From: Bradyrhizobium sp. CER78
GTDB taxonomy: Bacteria > Pseudomonadota > Alphaproteobacteria > Rhizobiales > Xanthobacteraceae
Reading direction: 5' to 3'
DNA: 64,000 nt
Assembly: GCF_029846235.1 (NCBI RefSeq)
Contig: NZ_JARVWP010000024.1
Location: 1-64,000, forward strand
Both the position numbers and the translations under genes were made by a program. The notes under the pieces are model-generated. The model had not been told where the DNA came from. It worked only from the letters and a program-made list of their open reading frames with translations, and did not search any database. Numbering within the stretch: position 1 is the first letter of the stretch; each line of letters starts with the position of its first letter. This document shows, piece by piece, positions 44,561-53,417 of this stretch.

Positions 44561-47500
44561 CTAATGCGCTGCTTCGGGCGGCGCCGCGGCAGCCGTCTCG
44601 TCGGGCGAAGCGACACGCTCGCGCGACAGGAATATCTTGCGCAACGCCGGTGCGACGATCAAGAGCAACAGCGGACCGATGAACATGCCGCCGACTACGA
44701 CCGTCGCAAGCGGCCGTTGCACCTGGCTACCGATACCATGCGACAGCGCGGCCGGGAACAGGCCGACGCCCGCGGACAGCGCGGTCATCAGCATCGGCCG
44801 CATGCGTTGCTCGGCGCCGTTGAACACCGCCTCTGCGATGCTCATGCCGGAGGCCCGCAACTCGCGGTAATATGTGATGTTGAGGATGCCGTCCATGACC
44901 GCGACGCCGAACAGCGAGATGAAGCCGATCGCGGCCGAGATCGAGAAATCGAGCCCGGCGAGGAACAGCGCGATCAGGCCGCCGCCGACCGCGAAGGGAA
45001 TTCCGGCCAGCGACAGCAGGCTGTCGCGCAGCGAGTTGAACAGGCTGTAGAGCAGCACGAAGATCAGCAGCAGCGTCACGGGCACGACGATCAACAGGCG
45101 CGCCTTGGCGGCCTGGAGATTGTCGAACTCGCCGGACCAGATCATCCGGTAACCGGTCGGAAGCTGCACGGCCTCGGCAACGCGCGTCTGCGCCTCCGCC
45201 ACCGTGCTGCCGAGATCGCGGCCGCGTACGCTGAACTTGATCGGGATATAGCGCTGGCTGCGCTCGCGATAGATGAACGAGGCGCCGGTATCGAGCGAGA
45301 TGTCGGCGAGCTCGCTCAGCGGGATGTAGGCGTTGGTACCGGATGGCGTCTGGTAGGCGACCTTGATCTCGCGCACCTCGTCGATGCTCTGGCGGAACTT
45401 GGGATCGAGCCGCACCACCACGCCGAACTGCCGGTCGCCCTCGAGCACCGTCGTGGCGCTGGAGCCGCCGAGTGCGGCCTGGACCACGGTGGTGACGTCG
45501 CCGGTATTGAGACCGTAGCGCGCGGTCTTCTCCCTGTTGACCTTGATGTTGAGGTTGGGCTGCCCGACCAGATGGAAGATGCCGAGGTCGGTAACGCCGC
45601 GGATCTTGGCCATCTCCTGCGCGACCTTGCCCGCGAGCTGTTCAAGCACGGCAAGGTTCGGACCGATGACCTTGACCGAGTTCGCGCCCTTGACCCCCGA
45701 CAGCGCCTCCTCGACGTTGTCCTGGATGTATTGCGAGAAATTGAAGGTGACCCCCGGCAATTCCTCGTCGAACTCCTTCTGCAGCTCCTCGGTGAGCTTC
45801 TCCTTGGTCAGGCCGGGCGGCCATTGGTCGAACGGCTTGATCGGCGCGAACAGCTCGACGTTGGAGAAAGCGGACGCGTCGCTGCCATTGTCGGGACGGC
45901 CGTGCTGCGACACCACGGTGACGACCTCGGGGTGGCGCAGCAGGATCTCGCGCATCTTGCGCGTCGGCTCGGTGCCGGCATTGAGCGACATGGTCGGCGG
46001 CATCGACGCGCGGATCCAGAAATTGCCTTCCTCGAGCGCGGGCAGGAATTCGCTGCCGAGCCGGCTCGCGGCAAGACCGCTGAGCCCGAGGAAGACGATG
46101 CCTGCCGCGACCGCGACCCTCAGATGCGACAGCGACCAGCGCAGCACTGGCGTGTAGGCCTTGCGCAGCGAGCGCACGATGACGGTTTCGGTCTCCTCGA
46201 TATGCTTCGGCAGCAGCAGCGAGGCGAGCACCGGTGTCACCGTGAAGGTTGCCAGCAGCGCGCCTGCGAGCGCGTAGCCGTAGGTTCGCGCCATCGGTCC
46301 GAAGATCTGGCCTTCGACGCCCTGCATGGTGAACAGCGGCACGAACGCGGTGACCGTGATGGCCGCGGTGAAGAACACCGCCTTGTCGACCTGCAATGCG
46401 CTGACGAAGATCATCCGCAGCCGTTCGGTCCAGCCCGGCGCGGGCTGGCCGCTCGGCGACGTGGTCGGATCGGCGCCCCAATAGCCCTGCGCAAGGTGTT
46501 GCAGCACGCGGAGCCGGTTCTCGGGCGCGGACTGGAAGTTGCGGAAGATGTTCTCCATCATGATGACGGCGGAATCGACGATGATGCCGAAATCGACCGC
46601 ACCGAGCGACAGCAGGTTGGCGTCCTCGCCCTGCAGCACCAGAATGATGATGGCGAAGAACAGCGCGAACGGGATGTTGGCGCTGACGATCAGCGCGCTG
46701 CGCAGGTCGCCGAGGAATATCCACTGGATCACGAACACCAGAAGGCAGCCGAATACCAGGTTGTGCAGCACCGTATGCGTCGTGACGCTGACCAGCGAGG
46801 TGCGATCGTAGTAGGGCGCGATCTTGACGCCGGGAGGCAGGGTGCCGTCGCTGTTGATCTTGGCGACTTCCTCCTCGACCTTGGGGACGATGTCGTTGGT
46901 ATGCTGCGTGCGTCCCATGACGACGATCGCCGCCGCGACGTCGTCGTCCTTGTCCTTTCCTGCGATGCCGAGCCGCGGCACAAAGCCGACCGAGACCTTG
47001 GCGACGTCCTTGATCTGGATCGGCAACCCGTTCGACTGGGTCAGCACGACATTCTCGATGTCCCGGACCCTGTAGCCTTTGGTGACGTCGTCTTCGCCGC
47101 CGGAATTGATCAGCCCGATGCCGCGGATGTTGACGGATTGCTGGCCGATCGCGATTTCGCGGCCACCGACGTTGATGTTCGCGTTGCCGAGCGCGCTGAT
47201 CAGCTGCGGCACGGTGATGTTATAGGCCTCGAGCTTCTCGAGGTCGGCGTCGACGTTGAACTGCTTGGTCGTGCCGCCCCATGAGTTGATCTGCACCACG
47301 CCCGGTATCGTCATCAGCCGGCGGGCGACGACATAGTCCTGCAATGTCCTGAGGTTGGTCAGCCCAAAGTTCGGCGGGCCGACGAGCTGGTAGCGAAAAA
47401 TCTCGCCGACGAGGCTCGATTGCTGGATTTGCGGGATCTGATTGCCGGGAAGCTGGACGTTCTGCGTGAGGTTGTTGGTGGCCTGCGAGAGCGCGAAATA

Positions 47501-47809
47501 GTAGTCGACGCCGTATTTGAAGGTGACCCGCACGAACGACAGGCCGTAGAACGAGGTCGAGCGGATGTTGATGACGCCCGGCGTCGAGTACAGCCCGACC
47601 TCCATCGGGATCGTATAATACTTCTCCATCTCCTCGGCGGAGAGGCCGGCCGCCTGCGCCGTGATCTCGAGGATCACCGGCGCCGGATTGGGATAGGCCT
47701 CGATGTTCAGCTTGTAGAATGCGGCAATGCCGGCGGCGCAAAACACCGCAAGGCCGAGCACAATGACGGCGCTTCGTGTCAGGCCAAACTGGAGGATGCT
47801 CTTGATCAA
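44561..47809 (-). CDS. Heavy-metal-type RND efflux pump (CzcA/CusA family)
   Basis: A 1082-residue inner-membrane pump with twelve membrane helices and two large periplasmic loops. The HME-RND proton-relay motif DFGIIVDSAVIMMEN is present around residue 400; HME pumps usually have GAVxxxEN, and serine here replaces glycine. The N-terminus (INIEAYPNPAPVILEI-like) is CzcA/CusA-type. It exports metal cations from periplasm or cytoplasm, driven by protons; which metal cannot be read here. It is the middle gene of the operon adaptor-pump-duct. Confidence 0.92.
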   Translation of the reverse strand: MIKSILQFGLTRSAVIVLGLAVFCAAGIAAFYKLNIEAYPNPAPVILEITAQAAGLSAEEMEKYYTIPMEVGLYSTPGVINIRSTSFYGLSFVRVTFKYGVDYYFALSQATNNLTQNVQLPGNQIPQIQQSSLVGEIFRYQLVGPPNFGLTNLRTLQDYVVARRLMTIPGVVQINSWGGTTKQFNVDADLEKLEAYNITVPQLISALGNANINVGGREIAIGQQSVNIRGIGLINSGGEDDVTKGYRVRDIENVVLTQSNGLPIQIKDVAKVSVGFVPRLGIAGKDKDDDVAAAIVVMGRTQHTNDIVPKVEEEVAKINSDGTLPPGVKIAPYYDRTSLVSVTTHTVLHNLVFGCLLVFVIQWIFLGDLRSALIVSANIPFALFFAIIILVLQGEDANLLSLGAVDFGIIVDSAVIMMENIFRNFQSAPENRLRVLQHLAQGYWGADPTTSPSGQPAPGWTERLRMIFVSALQVDKAVFFTAAITVTAFVPLFTMQGVEGQIFGPMARTYGYALAGALLATFTVTPVLASLLLPKHIEETETVIVRSLRKAYTPVLRWSLSHLRVAVAAGIVFLGLSGLAASRLGSEFLPALEEGNFWIRASMPPTMSLNAGTEPTRKMREILLRHPEVVTVVSQHGRPDNGSDASAFSNVELFAPIKPFDQWPPGLTKEKLTEELQKEFDEELPGVTFNFSQYIQDNVEEALSGVKGANSVKVIGPNLAVLEQLAGKVAQEMAKIRGVTDLGIFHLVGQPNLNIKVNREKTARYGLNTGDVTTVVQAALGGSSATTVLEGDRQFGVVVRLDPKFRQSIDEVREIKVAYQTPSGTNAYIPLSELADISLDTGASFIYRERSQRYIPIKFSVRGRDLGSTVAEAQTRVAEAVQLPTGYRMIWSGEFDNLQAAKARLLIVVPVTLLLIFVLLYSLFNSLRDSLLSLAGIPFAVGGGLIALFLAGLDFSISAAIGFISLFGVAVMDGILNITYYRELRASGMSIAEAVFNGAEQRMRPMLMTALSAGVGLFPAALSHGIGSQVQRPLATVVVGGMFIGPLLLLIVAPALRKIFLSRERVASPDETAAAAPPEAAH

Positions 47810-47867
47810 TGGACTACTGCACTTGGTGTTGAACGGCGGAAGGCGCGGTTAATCTCGCAAGTCGCGG

Positions 47868-49070
47868 CTATCCCGTAGCCGCGTTGGCGAATTTGTTGCT
47901 GAGGAAAACCGCGCCGGTGGAAGCGATCTTCTCGTCGGCGGCAATGCCGTCGAGGATCTGACGCCAACCGTCCTGCTCCATTCCGATCTTCACCGACCGC
48001 CGGTCGAATCGCTTGCCATCGGTCGTGACCCATACTGTCATCGTTCCGTCACCTTCGCGCACGATCGCCTCGAGCGGCACGCTGACCGACATCTTCGGCG
48101 GTTCGGTTTCGATGGTGAAGCTCGCAAGCATGCCGGCGCGCAGCTTGTGCTGGGGATCGTCGATCACCGAGCGCACCAGCTGGCGGTGCGAGTTGGGATC
48201 GATGTTGAGGCCGAGCGTCGTCACCCGGCCGCGAAACACCTCGCCAGGATAGGCCGGCACGCGCACCTCGACCGGCTGGCCGATCCGGTAGGAGGGCGCG
48301 TCGGTTTCGATCACATTGGCGACCATCCACATCGTGGAGATGTCGGCCAGCGAATAGGGCGCCGGGGCGTTACCGGGTTGCACGTAGAGGCCCGGCGCGG
48401 CATTGCGCGCAATGATCCGGCCGGAGATCGGGCTCGGCACCACCAGGATGGAGTCGACCTTGCGATCGGCGACGATGCGGTCGATCTCGGCGTCGGTCTT
48501 GCCGAAGATGCGCACCGCGTTGCGCCCCGCCTTGTAGTTGCCTTCGGCGGTCTGCTGATCCGAAGTGGCCTGATCGACGTCCTTCTGCGCGCCGCCACCG
48601 GTCTTGAGCAGCTGCTTGACCCGCGCGAGCGTTCTCGTCTGCAGCTCCAGCACGCCGGCCGATGCCAGCAGCCCGGATTCGGCCTGGAGCAGGTCGGGAC
48701 TGTCGATGGTGAACAGCGTGTCGCCCTTCGTCACTTCGTCGCCGACGTTGAAGAACGTATCGACGATTCGTCCCGGATTCGGCGTGAACGCCTGCACCAG
48801 CATGTTCTGATTGAAGTCGATCGAGCCCACCGCGTTCTTCAGTGTCCTGAAGGAGCGCTGTTCGGCGGGCATGATCTTGAACCCGGCCGCCTGCTTTTCG
48901 GTCAGGACGACATACTGCTGCTCGATGTTGACATCGGGCGGCGTGTTGGTCGGCGCTGCCGCCTTGACACTCTCGACGCCGTTGGCCCGCACCAGCAGCC
49001 ATCCGCCCGCGAGCAGCCCAGCCAGCAGGGGCAGTGCAAAATAACCCGCATACTTCATCCGAAATGACAT
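47868..49070 (-). CDS. RND efflux membrane fusion protein
   Basis: A 400-residue periplasmic adaptor, CusB/CzcB-like. A short N-terminal membrane anchor (ALPLLAGLLAGGWLLV) is followed by a barrel-sandwich lipoyl-like domain (NPGRIVDTFFNVGDEVTKGD), a helical hairpin and a beta-barrel (YRIGQPVEVRVPAYPGEVFRG). It lacks an obvious His/Met-rich metal-binding tail. ATG 49070 has GGGCGGA upstream. It leads the efflux operon; 112 bp upstream is the 19-bp element at 49182-49200. Confidence 0.9.
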   Translation of the reverse strand: MSFRMKYAGYFALPLLAGLLAGGWLLVRANGVESVKAAAPTNTPPDVNIEQQYVVLTEKQAAGFKIMPAEQRSFRTLKNAVGSIDFNQNMLVQAFTPNPGRIVDTFFNVGDEVTKGDTLFTIDSPDLLQAESGLLASAGVLELQTRTLARVKQLLKTGGGAQKDVDQATSDQQTAEGNYKAGRNAVRIFGKTDAEIDRIVADRKVDSILVVPSPISGRIIARNAAPGLYVQPGNAPAPYSLADISTMWMVANVIETDAPSYRIGQPVEVRVPAYPGEVFRGRVTTLGLNIDPNSHRQLVRSVIDDPQHKLRAGMLASFTIETEPPKMSVSVPLEAIVREGDGTMTVWVTTDGKRFDRRSVKIGMEQDGWRQILDGIAADEKIASTGAVFLSNKFANAATG

Positions 49071-49181
49071 CGTCCGCCCGATTCGCCGAGATTGGAGAGG
49101 CCGCAGAAGAACCCAAAAAACTAACCGCATCGCGGACAGGAATATTGGTCTCGACGGGGCCAGGAACCTGTTATCAGGACC

Positions 49182-49200
49182 AGCTTACGCCAGCCTTACA
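49182..49200 (+). promoter_or_regulatory. Direct-repeat regulatory element, copy A
   Basis: AGCTTACGCCAGCCTTACA contains two CTTAC repeats spaced 11 bp apart, the layout of OmpR-family binding sites. It lies in the 392-bp interval between the efflux operon and the response regulator gene. A 17-of-19 match is found upstream of the kinase gene. Confidence 0.6.
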
Positions 49201-49462
49201 TTGCTCTGCACAAACGACGGCGGCGACAAACGAATTTCCGTTGCAGCATAAGCGCTTTTATCTATTTCTTGTAGGCGCGGACCGGGCCGTCCATAGAAAA
49301 AACATAGCCTAATTTGCGTGGCCGGGGCGGTCTGCCGAAATGCGCGTCGTTTGCACGATGCGGTTGCCCGCGAAGCGGCCTGTCCCGGCATTTCGGGAAT
49401 GGCTGGCCTATCGCATTCGGGTGTGCGAACAGGCGTGTCTGGATGAAGACAGGAATGCCGCG

Positions 49463-50137
49463 ATGCGCCTTCTGATCGTCGAGGATAACGTCGAGCTCTC
49501 GCGACTGCTTGCCAGCGGGCTGATGGCGGCGGGATATGAGTCCGATATCGTTAACAGCGTCGCCGAGGCGCGCGATGCGCTGCGCAGCGTCAGCTATGCT
49601 GCCATGATCCTCGACCTCAGCCTGCCTGACGGCGATGGCCTGTCGGTGCTGTCGGAGCTGCGCCGCAAGAACGACCCGCTGCCGGTCCTGGTGCTGACCG
49701 CGCGCAACGGCCTGCAGGACCGGGTCAACGGCTTGCGTACCGGCGCGGACGACTATCTGGCGAAGCCGTTCGCGCTGGAAGAGCTGGTGGCGCGGCTCGA
49801 AGCTATCCTGCGCCGGCCCGGCCAGCTGCTCGGCTCGTCGCTGAAGCTCGCCAATCTCGTCTACGACACCGAGAGCAAGCAGGTGTTCGTCGACGGCGCG
49901 CCGCACGTGTTCTCGGCGCGAGAGACGTCGGTGCTCGAGATCCTGCTGCGGCGGCAGGGACGGGTGGTGCCGAAAAAGAATGTCGAGGATCATATCTTTG
50001 GTCTGTCAGGCGAGGTCGCCTCGAATGCGGTCGAGGTTTACGTGTCGCGGCTGCGCAAGCTGCTCAGCGAGCACAACGCCAAGATCGTGATCCACACCAT
50101 CCGCGGTGTCGGCTACTTGATGGCCGAGGAGAAGTAG
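49463..50137 (+). CDS. OmpR-family response regulator
   Basis: A 224-residue regulator: a receiver domain with acidic residues ED (7-8), phospho-acceptor D51 (ILDLSLPDGDG), T79 region and K101 (LAKPF), then a winged-helix domain with the recognition helix SNAVEVYVSRLRKLL. The ATG at 49463 follows AGGA. It is divergent from the efflux operon and, with the kinase at 50626, forms a QseB/TctD-like pair. It is the likely binder of the two 19-bp elements. Confidence 0.92.
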   Translation: MRLLIVEDNVELSRLLASGLMAAGYESDIVNSVAEARDALRSVSYAAMILDLSLPDGDGLSVLSELRRKNDPLPVLVLTARNGLQDRVNGLRTGADDYLAKPFALEELVARLEAILRRPGQLLGSSLKLANLVYDTESKQVFVDGAPHVFSARETSVLEILLRRQGRVVPKKNVEDHIFGLSGEVASNAVEVYVSRLRKLLSEHNAKIVIHTIRGVGYLMAEEK

Positions 50138-50215
50138 CGCGGAGCGCACTTTCGCGACTTGGTCACGGCCTTCGCGATCGTGCCGCGCGCACTGCGGACG
50201 CGCGACCGATCCGGC

Positions 50216-50446
50216 CTATTTGCGCTTGTCCGATCGGGGAGCTCTCGCAATGATCTGCGCAATGACCGAAACGATTGCCGCCGCCGCCGCGACCCCGGCT
50301 TCCCGCGACTGCGAGCTGAGATCTACGATCGCGTTCGGCTCGCCGTTCCACGCGAAGAGACCGAGCGCCAGCGCAACCTGCAACGCAAGCACGCTGGCGA
50401 TGCATGCGGATATGAAGGAAATCCAGCGAGCTGTATCAATGCGCAT
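50216..50446 (-). CDS. Possible small membrane protein antisense to the two-component interval
   Basis: A 76-residue open frame from ATG 50446 (91 residues from TTG 50491) with two hydrophobic segments (WISFISACIASVLALQVAL and AGVAAAAAIVSVIAQII), a polar loop and a basic end. No clear ribosome site, and no family recognised. It fills the 488 bp between the response regulator and kinase genes on the opposite strand. It may be real or a by-product of base composition. Confidence 0.4.
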   Translation of the reverse strand: MRIDTARWISFISACIASVLALQVALALGLFAWNGEPNAIVDLSSQSREAGVAAAAAIVSVIAQIIARAPRSDKRK

Positions 50447-50544
50447 GGATACGGAACGGAGGTTGTTGTCGCGAAGCCAAGCACGAAACAATCGACCCCG
50501 CGACGACTTGTCGCGACAACGGGTCGGGCGATAGTATTGGGCCC

Positions 50545-50563
50545 AGCTTACACAAGCCTTACA
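50545..50563 (+). promoter_or_regulatory. Direct-repeat regulatory element, copy B
   Basis: AGCTTACACAAGCCTTACA differs from copy A (49182-49200) at two positions and keeps the CTTAC repeat spacing. It lies 63 bp before the kinase start, suggesting the kinase has its own regulated promoter. Confidence 0.6.
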
Positions 50564-50625
50564 GGCCTTTACCCGAGCGGTCCCGGCTCGTCGCCAGCGG
50601 TCCTGACGGCCGAGGAGAACCCAGC

Positions 50626-51960
50626 ATGTTCCGCTTCACGTCGCTGACCTCGCGGATCGTGTTTCTGCACATCGTGGCGGTCGCGGTCGCCGCGATCTTC
50701 CTGCCGCTGCTGCTGCTTTGGCTCTTGAACTCGGAGATCAACCAGCTGCATCGCGAAGCGATGCGCGATCAGGCGGCCGATCTCGGCCAGAACCTCACGG
50801 TCGATTCCGCCGGCAAGGTCGTGCTCAATCTGCCGGACAGCCTGAGAGGGCTCTATTCCGACGCCTATGGCCGCTACCGCTACGACATCTACGATGCGGA
50901 CGACAATCTGCTGTTTTCGTCGCATCGCACTGCGCCGCGGCTGCCGGTAGCGGCGGACCGGATTGCCGGCGCCAGCGTCACCCAGCTCGTCGGTGGCGAG
51001 ACGCTGCGCATCCAGGTCGCCGAGGACCTGTCGCATCGCGACGTCATCATCGACGACATCGTCTCCAATTTCTTCCGGCGGGTTGGCTGGATCACCATCC
51101 CGATCCTCCTGATCCTGCTCGCGACCGATATCCTGATCTTCCGCCGCGCCGTGATCCCGCTGCTGCGGGCATCGGAGGAGGCGAGGAGCATTGGGCCGGC
51201 CAGGACCGACATCCGCCTTCCGACGGACGGGATTCCGAGCGAGATCCTGCCGCTGGTGACGGCCGTCAACCAGGCCTTCGACCGTCTGGAGGATGGATTT
51301 CACGTGCAGCGCCAGTTCACGGCCGATGCCGCGCATCAGCTGCGCACGCCGCTCGCGATCCTGAGGACCCGGATCGAGACGCTGGATATCAGCAAGGGGA
51401 CCAAGGAGCTGCATTCCGATATCGAGAGCATGAGCCGTATCGTCAGCCAGCTGCTCGAGATCGCCGAGCTCGATACGCTGGTGCTGGACCCCGGCGAGAC
51501 CGCGGACCTGCGCGCCGTGTGCGCCGAGGTGGTCGGCTCGATCGCGCCCTACGCCCTGGCGCAGCAGAAGGATATCGCGCTGCGCGGCACCGACGGTCCG
51601 GTGCGGGTCAAGGGCAATGCCGAGATGCTGCAGCGCGCCATCTTCAACCTGGCGGAGAACGCCATCAAATACACCGCCGACGCGACCTCGGTCGATGTCG
51701 AGGTGCATGAGGACGGTTCGGTGCAGGTGCGCGATTGCGGGCCCGGCATCGCGCCTGCCGAGCAGGGCCTGGTGTTCCAGCGCTTCTGGCGCGGCGATCG
51801 TCAGCGCCACCGCACCGATGGTGCAGGGCTCGGGCTCTCGATCGTCCGCGGCGTCGTCGACGATCACGACGCGACGATCAAGGTCGAGAACCTGCCGTCC
51901 GGCGGCGCCCAGTTCACGCTGAGCTTCCGCCTTGCCAAGGCGGAGCCGGCGACCGCCTGA
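50626..51960 (+). CDS. Two-component sensor histidine kinase (TctE/QseC-like)
   Basis: A 444-residue kinase: membrane helix 1 (~12-34), a periplasmic sensor with YGRYRYDIYDADDN (typical of the 2CSK_N domain), membrane helix 2 (~156-172), HAMP, HisKA with H237 (DAAHQLRTPLAIL) and a HATPase domain (NLAENAIKYTADA, DCGPGIAPAE, GAGLGLSIV). It probably phosphorylates the regulator at 49463. It is separated from that gene by 488 bp instead of overlapping it, as is usual for such pairs. Confidence 0.92.
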   Translation: MFRFTSLTSRIVFLHIVAVAVAAIFLPLLLLWLLNSEINQLHREAMRDQAADLGQNLTVDSAGKVVLNLPDSLRGLYSDAYGRYRYDIYDADDNLLFSSHRTAPRLPVAADRIAGASVTQLVGGETLRIQVAEDLSHRDVIIDDIVSNFFRRVGWITIPILLILLATDILIFRRAVIPLLRASEEARSIGPARTDIRLPTDGIPSEILPLVTAVNQAFDRLEDGFHVQRQFTADAAHQLRTPLAILRTRIETLDISKGTKELHSDIESMSRIVSQLLEIAELDTLVLDPGETADLRAVCAEVVGSIAPYALAQQKDIALRGTDGPVRVKGNAEMLQRAIFNLAENAIKYTADATSVDVEVHEDGSVQVRDCGPGIAPAEQGLVFQRFWRGDRQRHRTDGAGLGLSIVRGVVDDHDATIKVENLPSGGAQFTLSFRLAKAEPATA

Positions 51961-52003
51961 GAGGCCTGGCCCGTTGCGCCCGTCGTGCCGCGGGCCGGCC
52001 GGC

Positions 52004-53293
52004 CTATTTCACCTTGCCGTCGGACAGGTCCATGATCATGCGCGTGGTCAGATAGAGGCGCGGCACGATGCTGTTGATCTGCACGTATTCGGCATCGTTG
52101 GAGTGCGCGCCGAAACCCGACAGACCCATGCCTTCGACCACGGCGCCCTTGGTCTTGAGCGCGGCGAAGGCTGCGTCGGTGCCGCCGCCCGTGGCCCTTT
52201 CGGCGACGTTCATCGACATGCCGAGCTCTTGATAGATGGTCTTGCCGTGAGCTGCGACGCGACGTGAAGCGTCGTTGGCCTCGAGCGGCGGGCGGCGGAC
52301 CTCGAACTTCACGTCCACCTTGGACTCGGGCAGCAGGCGGTTCTTGATCTTGTCCTGTAGGGCTTGCTCGAGCTCGTTGAAATCGGACACCTTGAGCGCA
52401 CGCGCATCGGCCTGGGCCGTGGCTTCGGCGGGGATCACGTTGCGGTTGGTGCCGGACTTGGAAACCGTCCAGTTCAGCTTCAGGCCCTGCTCGGGCTTGG
52501 ACAGGTCCTTCATCTGCAGCACCTGGTGCGACAGTTCGTAGAGCGCGTTCACGCCGCCCTCGGGCCTTGCCCCCGCATGCGACGACTTGCCGTGCACCGT
52601 GAGATAGGCCGAGCCGATGCCGCTGGTGGCGAGGCGGAGCGTGCCGTTGGCGTCGCTGCCTTCGAACGAAAATACGGTGTCTTGCTCCGCGGCGAGGCGA
52701 GTGATGGTGCTGCGCCAGCCGGGCGAAGAGATCTCCTCGTCGCCATTGATGAGCACGGTGAGCGTGCCGTAGTCCTTGAAGTTCAGCTTCTGCAGCAGCG
52801 CCACGGTGTGGATGATGGTGGCGATACCTTGCTTGTCGTCGGCGATGCCGAGCCCGTAGGCCTTGTCGCCGTCGATGCGGAACGGCTGGTCCTTCAGCAT
52901 GCCCTTGAGATAGACCGTGTCCATGTGCGCGATCAGCATGATCTTGGCGCTGCCGGTGCCCTTGAAGACGGCCTGCACGGCCGGACCGATCTTCTCCGGC
53001 GTGTCGTCCAGCCGGTAGATGTCGGTGGTCTGCAGGATGTCGACGGTGCCGCCGAGCTGCTTGAGCTGGCCGGCGACGCGCGCGGCGATCTGGTTGAGGC
53101 CGTCGATGTCCTTGCTGCCGGATTCGATCTGCACGAGGTCGCGCAGGGTGTCGAGCAGCGGCTGCTGCTCCTGTTGCGCCAGCGCGCGAACATCGGCCGC
53201 CGGAGCCGCATTCGCGACGGTCGCGGCAAAGGCCAGGGCAAGGGATGCGACGAGCGGGCGAACGAACGAGCGGGTGGGGCGCGATTGGGGCAT
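52004..53293 (-). CDS. M20-family metallopeptidase (glutamate carboxypeptidase-like)
   Basis: A secreted 429-residue M20/M28-like dizinc peptidase related to carboxypeptidase G2. It has a signal peptide (SFVRPLVASLALAFAATVANA), then metal and catalytic motifs LIAHMDTVY, GIADDKQG and INGDEEISSPG, the dimerisation domain with YLTVHGKSSHAGARPEGG and the last ligand in GFGAHSNDAEYV. Substrates are probably C-terminal glutamate peptides or folate-like compounds. ATG 53293 directly precedes the signal peptide; an ATG at 53374 has the better ribosome site (GGGAG) and would add 27 residues. Confidence 0.9.
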   Translation of the reverse strand: MPQSRPTRSFVRPLVASLALAFAATVANAAPAADVRALAQQEQQPLLDTLRDLVQIESGSKDIDGLNQIAARVAGQLKQLGGTVDILQTTDIYRLDDTPEKIGPAVQAVFKGTGSAKIMLIAHMDTVYLKGMLKDQPFRIDGDKAYGLGIADDKQGIATIIHTVALLQKLNFKDYGTLTVLINGDEEISSPGWRSTITRLAAEQDTVFSFEGSDANGTLRLATSGIGSAYLTVHGKSSHAGARPEGGVNALYELSHQVLQMKDLSKPEQGLKLNWTVSKSGTNRNVIPAEATAQADARALKVSDFNELEQALQDKIKNRLLPESKVDVKFEVRRPPLEANDASRRVAAHGKTIYQELGMSMNVAERATGGGTDAAFAALKTKGAVVEGMGLSGFGAHSNDAEYVQINSIVPRLYLTTRMIMDLSDGKVK

Positions 53294-53417
53294 GGGCGGC
53301 GATCTGTGAGTTCGAGGACGATCCGTACCTCGTCTATTCACAGGCTGCTTGGCCGCCGTCAACAGCCGCAGCATGCCTCGCTCCCGCGAGACATGCCTGA
53401 ATGAGGCCGAATGCCGG

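Noticed and set aside
44516..47284. A 922-codon open frame on the plus strand
   Set aside because: It is fully antisense to the RND pump gene. Its translation is an Arg/Asp/His/Gln-rich low-complexity string typical of the reverse frame of a GC-rich gene.
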